Source: Gammaproteobacteria bacterium (GTDB lineage Bacteria > Pseudomonadota > Gammaproteobacteria > Pseudomonadales > Pseudomonadaceae). Taken from it: a stretch of 5,105 bases of DNA. A program made the position numbers and the translations under genes. The notes below the pieces were generated by a model. The model saw only the letters and a list, made by a program, of their open reading frames with translations, did no database searches and had not been told where the DNA came from. Positions 1-5,105 of the stretch are shown here, one piece after another. The stretch lies in NCBI GenBank assembly GCA_012513235.1, contig JAAZCO010000011.1, positions 1 to 5,105 on the forward strand, given 5' to 3'. Each line of letters begins with the position of its first letter. The first letter of the stretch is position 1.

Positions 1-122
1 CGGCGAAACACAATACCCGTATCCACTGCCGCGGGGCGCAACGTCAGGTAAACTTTCTCGCCTGAGTGCAAACCGATACCAGTGGCACGGATAATATTTT
101 TCAAGGTGCGTTGTCTAATCAT
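1..122 (-). CDS. lpxC: LpxC, UDP-3-O-acyl-N-acetylglucosamine deacetylase, N-terminal part (cut by window edge)
   Basis: LpxC is the zinc-dependent cytoplasmic deacetylase that performs the committed step of lipid A synthesis. The first 40 codons are visible, starting at ATG 120-122 and running off the left edge in frame. The translation begins MIRQRTLKNIIRATGIGLHS and continues with GEKVYLTLRPA and DTGIVFR. This is the typical LpxC N-terminus, with the conserved T-G-x-G-L-H-S-G segment at residues 14-21. The family is about 300 residues long, so only about 13 percent is present and the zinc-binding residues lie outside the window. The gene follows ftsZ after a 104-base spacer, its usual place at the end of the dcw cluster in gammaproteobacteria. 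The ATG has no good Shine-Dalgarno: the upstream bases are GTGGCTTAAGTC. The start is chosen because it gives the standard family N-terminus. Confidence 0.96.
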   Translation of the reverse strand, partial: MIRQRTLKNIIRATGIGLHSGEKVYLTLRPAAVDTGIVFR

Positions 123-171
123 GACTTAAGCCACTGCCATACTGGTTGCAAATAGTTTTCAATAATGACGC

Positions 172-187
172 GCATCTTAACAGATGC
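172..187. repeat. Perfect inverted repeat overlapping the candidate lpxC -10
   Basis: The plus strand reads GCATCT-TAAC-AGATGC: two perfect 6-base arms around a 4-base centre. The repeat covers the candidate lpxC -10 hexamer (174-179). No T-run follows on either strand, so it does not look like an intrinsic terminator. It could be an operator for a dimeric regulator, a small hairpin in read-through RNA from ftsZ, or chance. Confidence 0.4.
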
Positions 188-202
188 TGAACGAATAAAG
201 AA
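174..202 (-). promoter_or_regulatory. Candidate extended -10 promoter for lpxC
   Basis: On the minus strand the ftsZ-lpxC spacer contains TGTTAAGAT. This is an extended -10 (TGn at 180-182) followed by TAAGAT at 174-179, a close match to TATAAT. The hexamer 17 bases upstream, TTCTTT at 197-202, is a poor -35, which an extended -10 can tolerate. Transcription would start near position 167, giving a leader of about 45 bases before lpxC. A separate lpxC promoter between ftsZ and lpxC would fit its distinct role in lipid A supply. This is a pattern match only. Confidence 0.45.
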
Positions 203-226
203 ATCAACTCGCAAATCAAGGCTTTA

Positions 227-1414
227 TCAATCCGCCTGACGTCGTAAGAATGCCGGAAGATCTAAGTAATCCATATCTTCTTGGCTCGTTGGCTTGGCCG
301 CTGGTACCGCATTGTCACGCATACGCTGAGTAACAGGCGCATCGTATTTAGAGTAATCAGGTTCTTGACCATCATCAATCAGCATACGCGCTGCTTTTGC
401 TGGTGCCGCGGTCTGCGTGGCTGCAGTGTTATCCACTACTTTAACGGGCTTTTTCACTGCTGCATCCAAGCCGGTAACCACTACAGTGACGTGCAACTCA
501 TCACGCATATCTGGATCAATAACAGTACCGACTTTAACCATTGCTTCGTCGCAAGCAAAGGCTTCGATAATGCTACCCACTTCTTCGTACTCACCCAGTG
601 ACAGGTCAGGACCGGCAGTGATATTCACCAAAATACCGCGAGCGCCATTGAGCACCACGTCGGCCAGCAATGGGTTACGTACAGCTTCTTCAGTCGCTTC
701 ACGTGCACGGTTGCTGCCTGTTGCAGAACCGGTACCCATCATTGCCATACCCATTTCGCTCATCACAGTTTTAACGTCAGCAAAGTCGACGTTAATCATG
801 CCTGGGCGCTTAATAATGTCGGAGATACCGCGTACTGCGCCAGCCAACACGTCATCTGCTTTGGCAAAAGCCGAGAGTAAGCTTGCGTCTTTACCTAAAA
901 TAGTCAGCAGTTTTTCGTTGGGAATAGTGATCAAAGAATCAACGTGTTCAGCTAAAGCACGGATACCTTCATCAGCAATCTGTAACCGGCGACGACCTTC
1001 AAAAGGGAATGGACGCGTTACCACGGCAACAGTCAAAATGCCCATTTCTTTAGCAATCTGCGCAATCACAGGTGCAGCACCCGTACCGGTACCGCCACCC
1101 ATACCGGTGGTGATAAAGACCATATCGGTACCTTGCAGAACTTCAGTAATGCGCTCACGGTCTTCTTCAGCCGCTTTACGACCGATCTCAGGGTTGGTAC
1201 CCGCACCTAAACCTTTGGTTAGATTGGAGCCTAATTGCAAAACAGTACGCGCAGTAATATCACGCAACGCTTGTGAGTCAGTGTTGGCACAAATAAACTC
1301 AACACCTTCAATATTGCTGGCCACCATGTGGTTTACCGCATTACCACCACCACCACCAACGCCAATGACCTTAATCACAGCCTGCTGCGGAGTCTGATCA
1401 ACTAATTCAAACAT
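227..1414 (-). CDS. ftsZ: FtsZ, tubulin-like cell division GTPase
   Basis: FtsZ polymerises with GTP into the cytoplasmic Z ring that recruits the divisome. The 395-residue protein is full length for the family. The nucleotide-binding region includes the G-rich loop GVGGGGGN near residues 18-25 and the tubulin signature GMGGGTGTGAAP at 104-115. The T7 catalytic loop NVDFAD at 208-213 carries both acidic residues (D210, D213). The globular core ends near residue 317. A variable Ala/Lys/Asp-rich linker follows to about 380, and then the conserved C-terminal peptide DYLDLPAFLRRQAD at 382-395, which binds FtsA and ZipA. The ATG start matches the family N-terminus MFELVD and has a strong Shine-Dalgarno. 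The gene lies 51 bases after ftsA. One small oddity is Thr at residue 73 in GAGTNPEIG, where Ala is usual. The identity is certain. Confidence 0.99.
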   Translation of the reverse strand: MFELVDQTPQQAVIKVIGVGGGGGNAVNHMVASNIEGVEFICANTDSQALRDITARTVLQLGSNLTKGLGAGTNPEIGRKAAEEDRERITEVLQGTDMVFITTGMGGGTGTGAAPVIAQIAKEMGILTVAVVTRPFPFEGRRRLQIADEGIRALAEHVDSLITIPNEKLLTILGKDASLLSAFAKADDVLAGAVRGISDIIKRPGMINVDFADVKTVMSEMGMAMMGTGSATGSNRAREATEEAVRNPLLADVVLNGARGILVNITAGPDLSLGEYEEVGSIIEAFACDEAMVKVGTVIDPDMRDELHVTVVVTGLDAAVKKPVKVVDNTAATQTAAPAKAARMLIDDGQEPDYSKYDAPVTQRMRDNAVPAAKPTSQEDMDYLDLPAFLRRQAD

Positions 1415-1420
1415 AGCTCT

Positions 1421-1430
1421 CTCCCACCTT
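1421..1430 (-). promoter_or_regulatory. Ribosome binding site of ftsZ
   Basis: The minus strand reads AAGGTGGGAG just upstream of ftsZ. GGGAG (1421-1425) lies 6 bases before the ATG, and a second purine block, AAGG (1427-1430), lies 12 bases before it. This is one of the best Shine-Dalgarno signals in the window. It fits the high FtsZ synthesis rate expected relative to the other division proteins. Confidence 0.75.
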
Positions 1431-1441
1431 TCTAGTTATAG

Positions 1442-1457
1442 CCCGGCTCGCACCGGA
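1442..1457 (-). other. Predicted small RNA hairpin in the ftsA-ftsZ spacer
   Basis: The transcript would read UCCGGU-GCGA-GCCGGG. The core is a CCGG/CCGG pairing, extended by one G-U wobble on each side, closing a GCGA tetraloop of the GNRA class. It begins 8 bases after the ftsA stop and ends 11 bases before the ftsZ Shine-Dalgarno block. No U-tract follows, so it is not an intrinsic terminator. It could influence mRNA processing or stability between ftsA and ftsZ, but a stem this short could also be chance. Confidence 0.4.
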
Positions 1458-1465
1458 AATTTTAA

Positions 1466-2713
1466 TTACAATTGGTTTTGCAGCCAGCGTTTAACACGCA
1501 TAAACACGGGCGGCTTTTGATCTTGTTGGTCATGCGCTACGTCTTGCGTATTTAGACCTTCATTTTGTTTGCGTAAACCATAAATCAATAAACCCACAGC
1601 TGTGGCATAAATCGGGTTACGCACGACATCGTCAATACCTTTCACGCCTTGGGGCGATCCTAGCCGCACCGGCATATGGAAAATTTCTTCAGCCAGTTCA
1701 ACAGCACCTTCCATTTTGGCTGTACCACCTGTTAAAACGATACCCGCTGGAATCATGTCTTCATAACCGCTGCGTCGTAGCTCGGCTAAAATCAAGCTAA
1801 ACAACTCTTCATAACGCGGTTCAATCACCTCAGCCAAGGCTTGGCGTGATAATTCGCGTGGCGGACGATCACCCACACTGGGCACTTTAATTGTTTCGTC
1901 TGGACCTGTTAATTTAGCTAAAGCACAGGCATAACGAACTTTAATCTGTTCAGCGTACTGAGTTGGTGTGCGTAATGCCATGGCAATGTCATTGGTCACT
2001 TGATCGCCAGCAATTGGGATCACAGCAGTATGACGAATCGCACCTTCAGTAAAGATGGCGATATCGGTGGTACCGCCACCAATATCGACTAAACATACGC
2101 CCAGCTCTTGCTCATCTTCAGTCAGCACGGCACTGGCAGAAGCTAGCTGTTCTAAAATGATGTCGTCGACGGCCAAATCACAGCGACTGACACACTTCTC
2201 AATATTTTGTAGTGCATTAATGGCACAAGTCACCACATGCACACGTGCTTCTAAACGTACACCTGACATACCCAGCGGCTCACGCACACCTTCTTGGTTA
2301 TCAATCATGTAATCCTGCGCCAAGGTATGCAAAACCTTCTGATCTGAAGGTATAGCAACTGCTTGTGCAGCATCTAAGACGCGCTCCAAGTCAGCACGAC
2401 TCACTTCACCATTACGGATGGCAACAATACCATCTGAGTTTTGGCTACGGATATGACTACCGGCAATACCTACAAATACAGAGTGAATACTGCAATCTGC
2501 AACTTTCTGTGCTTCATTGATCGCCGATTGCAGGGACTGCACAGTCGATTCAATATTAACCACTACACCTTTTTTCAAGCCACGTACGGGGTTGGTACCG
2601 ATACCAATAATATTCAACTCACCATCAGGAGTGACTTCGGCTACGAGCGCCACAACCTTGGAGGTACCTATATCCAGACCAACAATCATGTTGTGGTTAT
2701 TTTCATGTGCCAT
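1466..2713 (-). CDS. ftsA: FtsA, actin-like membrane tether of the Z ring
   Basis: FtsA is an actin-fold ATP-binding protein. It binds the FtsZ C-terminal peptide, anchors the ring to the inner membrane and helps recruit and activate later division proteins. The 415-residue protein is full length. Visible motifs are phosphate-1 MIVGLDIGTSKVVA (residues 9-22), phosphate-2 CLVDIGGGTTDIAIF (207-221) and the adenosine motif GIVLTGGTAKMEGA (324-337). The family-specific 1C domain should lie around residues 85-165. A variable, Gln/Asp-rich linker (about 382-400) leads to a C-terminal basic amphipathic segment, FMRVKRWLQNQL (404-415), the expected membrane-targeting helix. The start is ATG 2711-2713, with AAAGGAG 8 bases upstream. 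A second ATG at codon 9 is less likely because it lacks this spacing. The gene lies 13 bases after ftsQ and 51 before ftsZ. Confidence 0.99.
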   Translation of the reverse strand: MAHENNHNMIVGLDIGTSKVVALVAEVTPDGELNIIGIGTNPVRGLKKGVVVNIESTVQSLQSAINEAQKVADCSIHSVFVGIAGSHIRSQNSDGIVAIRNGEVSRADLERVLDAAQAVAIPSDQKVLHTLAQDYMIDNQEGVREPLGMSGVRLEARVHVVTCAINALQNIEKCVSRCDLAVDDIILEQLASASAVLTEDEQELGVCLVDIGGGTTDIAIFTEGAIRHTAVIPIAGDQVTNDIAMALRTPTQYAEQIKVRYACALAKLTGPDETIKVPSVGDRPPRELSRQALAEVIEPRYEELFSLILAELRRSGYEDMIPAGIVLTGGTAKMEGAVELAEEIFHMPVRLGSPQGVKGIDDVVRNPIYATAVGLLIYGLRKQNEGLNTQDVAHDQQDQKPPVFMRVKRWLQNQL

Positions 2714-2721
2714 GTGTTTCT

Positions 2722-2728
2722 CTCCTTT
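2722..2728 (-). promoter_or_regulatory. Ribosome binding site of ftsA, overlapping the ftsQ stop codon
   Basis: The minus strand reads TAAAGGAG. The first three bases are the ftsQ stop (2727-2729), and AAAGGAG forms a near-consensus Shine-Dalgarno 8 bases before the ftsA ATG. Ribosomes ending ftsQ would sit directly on the ftsA initiation region, which suggests translational coupling (inference). Confidence 0.8.
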
Positions 2729-3578
2729 ACTGCGCCACTACCGCTGTAGGTTCATTTTCTGCCGGGGCGCGCCAAGCGACAGCCAAACCATTGGCATAGC
2801 GCAAATCAACCCGTTCAATTTTTTCAATCTGTTGCTTAAGTTCAGCTTCATACACCACAGCAAAGCGGCGTATTTTTTCCACTAAATGATCACGTCCAAA
2901 TAACAGTTGCAAACCCGTCTGCGTGGTCACAAACCAACTACCACGCTCACGCATTTCTAGCTGTTTAATCGAATAACCCAGAGGCCGTAGCGCCTGACTA
3001 AAAGTTAAGTATTGCTGCATTACCCGTACTTGCTCTTGCGCAGGACCGAATAACTGTGGCAAATGGTCGTAATCACTAATATCTACAGCAGTAAACAAAT
3101 ATCCCTGTGTACTTAACAGCGCATCATCACCCCAACGAGCAACAGGCAGCTGCTCTTGGATAATCACCTGCAATTGATCAGGCCAAATACGGCTAACCTC
3201 TGCATTCGCCACCCAAGGTAATTCATCTAATACCTCGCGAACTGCGGCTATATCTACAGAAAAAAACAAACCATCGCTATACGGCATTAGTTGACGCTCA
3301 ACCAAACGTTGTTTGGCTGCGCTTAAATCACCCAATACTCGCACTGTAGAAATGGCTGGATTTACATGTGGTTTTAACCACTGCCAAGTCCGCTCAAAAT
3401 TCAACATCACAGCAATAGCTGCAGCCACCAGCACAACTAAACTGATTGCTGCCCAATTGGGTTTAGGCCACTGTCTTGGCGCTTTTGGCTCGGCAGTACG
3501 ACGCGCACCCGACGCTGATACTTGTCGTGTCGCGCCACGCGGTGGTGCTTTTTTATGTTGCCGCCCTGCGCTACTCAC
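2727..3578 (-). CDS. ftsQ: FtsQ, bitopic divisome scaffold protein
   Basis: FtsQ is a single-pass inner membrane protein that links early division proteins with the FtsB-FtsL complex and septal peptidoglycan synthesis. The 283-residue product has a basic, Arg/Lys/Pro-rich cytoplasmic tail (1-42), one transmembrane segment of mostly Ala, Val, Ile and Leu at about 43-60, and then the periplasmic part. A POTRA domain spans about 75-150, from ISTVRVLGD through PWVANAEVSRIWPDQ to QLPVARWGD. The FtsQ beta domain follows, with LPQLFGP (173-179), RPLGYSI (198-204), GRDHLVEKIRRF (228-239) and the near-C-terminal DLRYANGLAVAWR (258-270). The start codon is GTG (3576-3578), with GAGG 8 bases upstream inside the ddlB end. 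No in-frame ATG lies close by. The length and tail fit the family, but the exact start is less certain than the identity. Confidence 0.97.
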   Translation of the reverse strand: MSSAGRQHKKAPPRGATRQVSASGARRTAEPKAPRQWPKPNWAAISLVVLVAAAIAVMLNFERTWQWLKPHVNPAISTVRVLGDLSAAKQRLVERQLMPYSDGLFFSVDIAAVREVLDELPWVANAEVSRIWPDQLQVIIQEQLPVARWGDDALLSTQGYLFTAVDISDYDHLPQLFGPAQEQVRVMQQYLTFSQALRPLGYSIKQLEMRERGSWFVTTQTGLQLLFGRDHLVEKIRRFAVVYEAELKQQIEKIERVDLRYANGLAVAWRAPAENEPTAVVAQ

Positions 3579-3582
3579 AGTA

Positions 3583-4518
3583 TTAACCTCTAACCTGTAA
3601 CGTACCAGCCAAAATAGTTAATACCAAGGCATTAAAATCTAAACCAGCCGCACGCGCAGCCATAGGTACCAAGCTGTGATCTGTCATACCAGGTACAGTA
3701 TTAACTTCTAAAAACCAAAAGTTACCATGCTCATCTTGCATCACATCGGCACGCCCCCAACCTGTCACACCTAGTGTTTGACAAGCTCGCGCGGTTAAAG
3801 TGCGTAACTCTGCTTCTTTCTCTGCAGATAAGCCGCAAGGAATCTGATATTGCGTGTCATTGGATAAATACTTAGCTTCATAATCATAAAAGGCATGGCT
3901 GGTGCCTAAGCGAATCGGTGGCAATACTTCGCCATTGAGCATCGCAATAGTGAACTCAGGACCTGAGATCCATTGTTCCACCAACACTTGCGAATCAAAC
4001 TGACGGGCTTCTTGCCAAGCAGCTAACAAACCCGCCAAGTCATCCACCTTCGCCATACCGATGCTCGAGCCTTCACTGGCAGGCTTTACAATCAGTGGAA
4101 AACCTAAATCTTGCTCTGCTTGATGACAATCTTCTTCAGTCACTAAAGCTGCGTGGCGTGGCGTAGGTAAACCCACGCTATGCCAAATCTGTTTTGTGCG
4201 CAGCTTATCCATAGCTAAGGCTGAAGCCAACACGCCACTGCCGGTGTAAGGAATACCCGCACACTCAAGCAAACCTTGCACAGTGCCGTCTTCGCCACCG
4301 CGACCATGCAAAACAATAAAGGCACGATCAATTTTCTGCTCACACAAACGCGCCAGAAAATCATCGCCCACATCAATACCAAAGGCATCCACACCTGCGT
4401 GTTGTAATGCAGCTAAAACAGCCGCACCTGAATTGAGTGACACTTCACGTTCAGCACTGCGACCACCGTAAAGGACGGCAACACGACCTAATGCTTGAAT
4501 ATCTAGGGGCTGACTCAT
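3583..4518 (-). CDS. ddlB: DdlB, D-alanine--D-alanine ligase
   Basis: This ATP-grasp ligase joins two D-alanines in the cytoplasm to make the dipeptide that MurF adds to the peptidoglycan precursor. The 311-residue length is typical. Visible motifs are GGRSAEREVSLNSG (18-31, with the Glu23 equivalent to E. coli DdlB Glu15) and HGRGGEDGTVQG (71-82). GSGVLASALAMDK follows at 93-105, and the ATP-binding loop PLIVKPASEGSSIGM at 141-155. Active-site and metal-site motifs are YDYEAKY (211-217), GRADVM (255-260) and EVNTVPGMTDHSLVP (271-285), with Glu271 and Asn273 expected to bind Mg2+. The ATG start overlaps the murC stop, and ftsQ begins 4 bases after its TAA. The position between murC and ftsQ supports ddlB rather than ddlA. 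All key residues appear intact. Confidence 0.98.
   Translation of the reverse strand: MSQPLDIQALGRVAVLYGGRSAEREVSLNSGAAVLAALQHAGVDAFGIDVGDDFLARLCEQKIDRAFIVLHGRGGEDGTVQGLLECAGIPYTGSGVLASALAMDKLRTKQIWHSVGLPTPRHAALVTEEDCHQAEQDLGFPLIVKPASEGSSIGMAKVDDLAGLLAAWQEARQFDSQVLVEQWISGPEFTIAMLNGEVLPPIRLGTSHAFYDYEAKYLSNDTQYQIPCGLSAEKEAELRTLTARACQTLGVTGWGRADVMQDEHGNFWFLEVNTVPGMTDHSLVPMAARAAGLDFNALVLTILAGTLQVRG
3587..3590 (-). promoter_or_regulatory. Ribosome binding site of ftsQ, inside the 3' end of ddlB
   Basis: GAGG on the minus strand lies 8 bases before the ftsQ GTG and falls within the last sense codons of ddlB (AGA GGT TAA). It decides the GTG start at 3576-3578. A short Shine-Dalgarno plus GTG suggests weaker initiation than at ftsA or ftsZ, in line with FtsQ being a low-abundance protein in E. 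coli. Confidence 0.6.
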
Positions 4519-4532
4519 ACGCCTGCGTCCTC
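4515..4532 (-). promoter_or_regulatory. murC-ddlB ATGA overlap and weak ddlB ribosome binding site
   Basis: The minus strand reads ATGA at 4515-4518, so the ddlB ATG shares bases with the murC TGA. GAGG (4529-4532) lies 10 bases upstream, rather far, and a further AGG lies at 4522-4524. The 4-base overlap is the classical arrangement for termination-reinitiation coupling, which would keep ddlB translation tied to murC (inference). Confidence 0.65.
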
Positions 4533-5105
4533 AGTGTTTGCGGTAAATAAAGGGTGTTTAAGTAAACCAGGGGCAATGCCACCGACATCCCCAGCGCCTT
4601 GGCACAATAAAATATCACCTGGTTGCAGTAAGGGCTTTAACAAAGGCGCAAGATCAGTCCCACGTTCAACATACAAAGGATCTAAGCGACCGCGCTGACG
4701 AATGCTATGGCACAACTGACGGCTACCCGCACCCGGAATCGGCTCTTCACCGGCCGGATACACTTCAAGCAATAACAGCACATTGGTATCACCAAGGACT
4801 TGTACAAAATCTTCGTACAAATCACGGGTACGACTGTAACGGTGCGGCTGATATACCATCACTAAACGACGTCCCGGCCAGCCGTCATGTACCGCCTTAA
4901 TCACTGCAGACACTTCGCTGGGGTGGTGACCGTAATCGTCAACCAACATGACACTACCACCGGCAACAGGCAACTCGCCATACATCTGAAAGCGTCGACC
5001 CACACCTTCAAAGCCAGACAAGCCAGCAATAATAGCGCTATCAGCAATGCCTTCATCAGTAGCAATAGCAATGGTTGCCAAAGCGTTGAGCACGTTATGT
5101 TTGCC
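4515..5105 (-). CDS. murC: MurC, UDP-N-acetylmuramate--L-alanine ligase, C-terminal part (cut by window edge)
   Basis: MurC is the cytoplasmic Mur ligase that adds L-alanine to UDP-MurNAc using ATP. The last 196 codons are visible. The frame stays open to the right edge, where it reads GKHNVLNALATIAIA, the Mur-ligase central-domain segment GxHNxxNxxA, so no start codon is present. A GTG codon at 5091-5093 is internal (the V of HNVLN). Further motifs, counted from the first visible residue, are GFEGVGRRFQ (31-40), DDYGHHPSE (56-64), YQPHRYSRT (85-93) and GAGDVGG (170-176). The last three belong to the C-terminal ligase domain. The family is about 480 residues long, so roughly 40 percent is present. 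The stop overlaps the ddlB start. The HHP, PHRY and GAGD motifs distinguish MurC from MurD, MurE and MurF. Confidence 0.98.
   Translation of the reverse strand, partial: GKHNVLNALATIAIATDEGIADSAIIAGLSGFEGVGRRFQMYGELPVAGGSVMLVDDYGHHPSEVSAVIKAVHDGWPGRRLVMVYQPHRYSRTRDLYEDFVQVLGDTNVLLLLEVYPAGEEPIPGAGSRQLCHSIRQRGRLDPLYVERGTDLAPLLKPLLQPGDILLCQGAGDVGGIAPGLLKHPLFTANTEDAGV

Noticed and set aside
201..229. Three TTGA-starting words on the minus strand around the ftsZ stop, two of them TTGATTT 12 bases apart
   Set aside because: They are short and AT-rich, and one overlaps the ftsZ end. As a -35, TTGATT would sit 22 bases from the TAAGAT -10, which is too far.
1343..1357. Five tandem ACC triplets, resembling a microsatellite
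   Set aside because: They encode the conserved run of five glycines in the FtsZ nucleotide-binding loop, so protein constraint explains them.
417..1397. Long open frame of 326 codons on the plus strand, antisense to ftsZ
   Set aside because: It mirrors the ftsZ codons, is Ser/Thr/Pro-rich without a recognisable domain, and lies wholly inside a certain gene. Long antisense frames are common opposite well-biased genes.
1435..1440. TATAAC on the minus strand as a -10 for a private ftsZ promoter
   Set aside because: No acceptable -35 lies 16-18 bases upstream (AAATTT or AAAATT), there is no TGn extension, and the hairpin occupies the spacer. The evidence is too weak to annotate.
2441..2885. Two overlapping plus-strand open frames opposite the ftsA start and the ftsQ end
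   Set aside because: They lie opposite coding sequence of ftsA and ftsQ, show no domain and have no convincing ribosome binding site.
5091..5093. GTG as a start codon for a 192-residue protein at the right end
   Set aside because: The frame stays open upstream to the edge and encodes the Mur-ligase GKHN segment, so this is internal to murC.
1..5105. tRNA genes, rRNA, CRISPR arrays, insertion sequences, phage or defence genes
   Set aside because: None seen on either strand. The window is almost entirely filled by dcw genes, with only two spacers longer than 50 bases.

Overview
The window is a stretch of the division and cell wall (dcw) gene cluster of a gammaproteobacterium, read entirely on the minus strand. 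In transcription order (right to left) it holds the 3' part of murC, then complete ddlB, ftsQ, ftsA and ftsZ, then the first 40 codons of lpxC. This gene order and the protein sequences, which look close to the Pseudomonas aeruginosa proteins as I remember them, point to the family Pseudomonadaceae. By eye the GC content is near one half, lower than typical Pseudomonas, so a low-GC lineage of that family is my best guess. This is inference and no species is claimed.

Layout: murC (cut by the right edge) overlaps ddlB by 4 bases (ATGA). ddlB and ftsQ are 4 bases apart, and ftsQ starts with GTG. ftsQ and ftsA are 13 bases apart, with the ftsA Shine-Dalgarno touching the ftsQ stop. A 51-base spacer with a small predicted hairpin separates ftsA from ftsZ. 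A 104-base spacer separates ftsZ from lpxC and holds a candidate extended -10 promoter embedded in an inverted repeat. No stretch longer than about 300 bases lacks a gene.

Function: MurC and DdlB make cytoplasmic peptidoglycan precursors (UDP-MurNAc-L-Ala and D-Ala-D-Ala). FtsQ, FtsA and FtsZ are core divisome proteins: FtsZ forms the ring, FtsA tethers it to the inner membrane, and FtsQ scaffolds the septal synthesis complex. LpxC commits UDP-GlcNAc-derived precursor to lipid A. The block therefore couples wall synthesis, septation and outer membrane lipid supply.

I looked for an undescribed system and found none. All coding space is taken by well-known core genes that appear intact apart from the two cut by the window edges. 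The items worth a second look are small: the structure of the ftsZ-lpxC spacer, a four-codon leader ORF before lpxC, the ftsA-ftsZ hairpin, and graded translation signals along the operon.
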